Positions 61,812 to 64,000 of a stretch of 64,000 nt of DNA are shown here, in pieces. The number at the start of each line of letters is the position of its first letter. The first letter of the stretch is position 1. Under the pieces are notes generated by a model. The model was not told the DNA's origin and searched no databases. It saw only the letters and a list, made by a program, of their open reading frames with translations. Source of the DNA: Orychophragmus violaceus (taxonomy: Eukaryota > Streptophyta > Magnoliopsida > Brassicales > Brassicaceae); NCBI GenBank assembly GCA_030180135.1, contig CM058238.1:88482619-88546618 (forward strand). The letters run 5' to 3'. Both the position numbers and the translations under genes were made by a program.

Positions 61812-61890
61812 TATTACCGATGATGAACAATAGCACAATGGTAAAGTTCTGTATACTCTTGCCTCATGTCTCGAGTTCGATCCACGTTTA
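61812..61890 (+). other. tRNA-like motif in element arm
   Basis: TAGCACAATGGTAAAG resembles a polymerase III A box and GAGTTCGATCC a B box about 35 bp downstream, in the order and spacing of a tRNA gene. A mirror copy lies in the left arm at about 61325-61395. Stems are poor, so it is at best a decayed tRNA or SINE-like piece. Confidence 0.35.
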
Positions 61891-62414
61891 ATAATAATAA
61901 ACGGCGAGGTTAATGGTGTTTAATTTTCCGTTAAAAAAAGTTAACCATGTGCTTTAATGGCAAGTCAACCTAAAGTTTGGGTTTTTAACAGAAGTCAATG
62001 AATTATCTGGTGTTTTTTTGGCCACACAAAAAGTTGGTGTTTTAATTGACCATTCCTGCAAAGTTGGTGTTTTAATTGACCATTCCTGCAAAGTTGGGGA
62101 TTTTTATGGCAGAATTTTTTTAATAGAAAAACGACGTCGTTTTTATTAACGATAATAATAAACGGTGAGGTTAATGGTGTTTAATTTTCCGTTAAAAAAA
62201 TTAACGGTGTGCTTTAATGGCAAGTCAATCTAAAGTTTGGGTTTTTAACGGAAGTCAATAAATTGTCTAGTGTTTTTTTGGCCACACAAAAAGTTGGTGT
62301 CTCAATTGGCCATTCCTGAAAAGTTGGGGATTTTTATGGCCGAATTCCCTTAGTAACAATAACTTGAACTAAAAAGGAATAGAAAATGAATTGATATATC
62401 CAGAATCCCAAAAT

Positions 62415-62427
62415 GGCAACGGCGCCA
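62415..62427 (-). other. Primer binding site of Ty3-type element
   Basis: Minus strand TGGCGCCGTTGCC, three bases from the 5' LTR end. It sets the transcription direction as minus. Confidence 0.8.
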
Positions 62428-62430
62428 AAT

Positions 62431-63941
62431 TGATAACTAGGATTTTACAATCCTTTGAGGTACCAATTCCTCAAGCTTATCGATGTAGCTTTGAGGTATC
62501 GAACTTTTTTGGGATGGATAAAACCAATAAGCACAAACTAAACCTCTAGAGTCAAGCAATACCAATTCGAGTTGAAATTCTAATATCCTAAGTGCAATTG
62601 ACAATATCAAGCAATAAAGTCAAGTAAGAGAGAACAAACAAGATAATTCAATAGATGATTAAAGATCAAGCTCTTGGGTATAGGAAATTTGATCTAAGCA
62701 ATCAGGCATTGAATCAAGATGTCAAACACAACATTAAAATGCTAATCCTTTAGCTTAGAAACACCAATTCAAGTCAATACATTCTCATGTCATTAACCCT
62801 ATGCTAATCAAGCATTAAACATCAACTCTCGTTGGCTAATAACAAGCGAGCATGCATTTTACACAAGTCCTTTAGCTACTAAACACCTTACACATCAATT
62901 GTCATTGGATAAGAATGTAAAGCTCTCATTAAATTCTAGCTAGCATTTCATCGAACACTTTATGTGCAATAAAATCCCAAGGTTCTAGATCAAGGATAGC
63001 TAGGCCTAATCTAGCATTAAGAACATCTAATGAGAAAGGATCAATAAAATTCTAAGCCCTAGACATCGAGATTCAACCCCTAATCACTCAAATCTTCCTA
63101 ACCCAAAAGCTCAAAAGGGGACTACTCACTAATCATTCTACGAACAACAAAATCCATGGAAATAGTGTTGATCATTAGAGATTAGAGATAGAATCAAAGA
63201 TTTAGAGAAGAAATCACCAAAAAGTACTTAGATTAATCAAAGAAATCAAACTTGTTCTTGCAAAGTATTTAGAACATAAAATAAAGCTTAAGATTCTGTA
63301 AAAAGATAGGTTTTTGGCTTAAAAAGTCATTAGGGTTCGAGCCGGGTCAACCCGGAACAAACCGGGTGTTGACCCGGATCCAAGGCAATTTCTGGGACGC
63401 GTATCGGTCGGCGTATCGGTCGTCCGACCGATACGGACTCTCGGATTTTTCTGGGAAGGGTCGTATCGGCCAGCCAGCCCGATATGCTGGCCGATATGGA
63501 CTCTCGGATTTTTCTGTGTTGAGATGCATCCAGTAAATCAGGCATAACTCTTTCTATATAGCTCCGAATGACTTCAAACCACCTCCATTAGAAAGCTAAC
63601 TCATTTTACCATGATTTTTATTCAGAATCCCAGAGCTAAAAGTCAATGTAATATCTTCATATGACTCAATCTTTCAAGCTCATCGGTTTGGTCCTACATC
63701 ACCATTTCACTTGCAATCACTCCTTTGGCCTCCAAACTCTTCCAAACCTCCTTAGAAACTCCAAGAACCTACAAAACATAGGAAACACTCCAAATGCAAG
63801 CCTAGAATGCCTAAACATAGCTCTAGATGATCCTATACTCTAAACACATCAATGACCAAAGAAATGAAGTTAAAGGAAACTAAAAAGAAGTAAAACATGA
63901 TCCTAACAATAGCCTAAATGCATGAAAATACAAGTATATCA
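62431..63941 (-). repeat. 5' LTR of Ty3-type element
   Basis: 1511 bp, TGATAACTAGG to AAGTATATCA. The inner 712 bp next to the primer site are diverged from the left LTR, the outer 799 bp nearly identical. Hairpin cluster at about 63405-63500. Confidence 0.88.
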
Positions 63942-64000
63942 GAACTGAATCATTTTACAGAATGTTGTATATGTGCTGAATCTAAATTGTTCTTTGATTT
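63942..64000 (+). other. Resumption of target DNA after Ty3 element
   Basis: Begins with the second GAACT copy. Expected to continue the Copia relic of 54150-54707, but 59 bp are too few to confirm a frame. Confidence 0.5.

Larger units (their letters stand above)
60862..62349. mobile_element. Long-TIR element with captured gene piece
   Basis: 1488 bp with arms of about 619 bp: 60862-61480 and 61732-62349, starting GGGAATTCGGCC and ending GGCCGAATTCCC. TTAGTAA flanks both sides (60855-60861 and 62350-62356). Each arm has two related copies of a 220-bp segment with AAAACGACGTCGTTTT-like palindromes. The 250-bp centre holds an EXO70-like fragment. Long arms plus captured host DNA suit a Pack-MULE, but the 7-bp duplication is shorter than the usual 9-11 bp. 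It lies in the leader of the Ty3-type element, between primer site and gag. Confidence 0.75.
54708..63941 (-). mobile_element. Ty3-type gag-only retrotransposon, TSD GAACT
   Basis: 9234 bp on the minus strand between GAACT at 54703-54707 and 63942-63946. LTRs are 54708-56209 and 62431-63941. A primer site TGGCGCCGTTGCC (62415-62427, minus) beside the right LTR is of the type used by Athila/Tat-like elements. The interior has gag and a protease-like frame only (60821-58270), 2 kb of non-coding DNA with hairpins, and a DNA element in the leader. No reverse transcriptase, RNase H or integrase was found in any frame, so it is non-autonomous (TR-GAG or LARD-like). Confidence 0.9.

Noticed and set aside
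54708..63941. Chimera of two insertions by unequal recombination
   Set aside because: The 5-bp duplication GAACT matches exactly on both sides, which favours one insertion event.

Overview
The window is plant nuclear DNA: AT-rich, intron-bearing, low gene density, dominated by nested transposable elements. The only intact protein genes I can support are two MATH (TRAF-like) genes in direct repeat (5845-7095 and 20929-22206, + strand) and one long 18-exon gene for the endosomal CORVET subunit VPS8 (45471-53943, - strand). From memory, a TRAF-like gene lies near the VPS8 homologue on Arabidopsis chromosome 4. With the element types seen, this points to Brassicaceae, probably close to Arabidopsis; species not determinable here.

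Layout. 1-1821: end of a minus-strand Copia relic whose LTR contains a 157-bp (AG)n tract. 2011-3189: solo LTR with TSD TTAGG. 3230-5565: GC-richer retroposon-like sequences, one inserted beside the first MATH gene. 9153-16005: Copia element (TSD ATGAG) inside another retroposon. 17498-18011: small element with an 11-bp TSD. 20578-22560: second copy of the MATH region, which preserves the empty site of the retroposon and carries its own hairpin MITE.

22599-35500 is a nest: a TIR-type DNA element with TTTAGGG-like DNA, containing a 5'-truncated LINE, containing a TGTAAC...TTACA solo LTR (TSD ATCAT), containing a second Copia copy (TSD CTACA). 35589-39275 is a small gag-only LTR element (TSD GACTT) carrying a CACTA element (TSD CCT) that captured part of a PPR-like gene. 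39276-42358 holds two more retroposons. 42475-43845 is a TIR element with 230-bp tandem repeats. A MATH gene remnant lies at 44680-44960.

Upstream of VPS8, a Copia relic (54150-54707) is split by a 9.2-kb Ty3-type element on the - strand (54708-63941, TSD GAACT). It encodes only a broken gag-protease, has LTRs identical over one half and diverged over the other, and carries in its leader a long-TIR element with an EXO70-like gene fragment.

A recurring feature is dense short palindromes in LTRs and leaders: TGTGTCGATCGACACA types in the Copia family and the solo LTR, and CGTATCGG/CCGATACG types in the Ty3 element. All boundaries and identities were read by eye; no alignment or database search was run.
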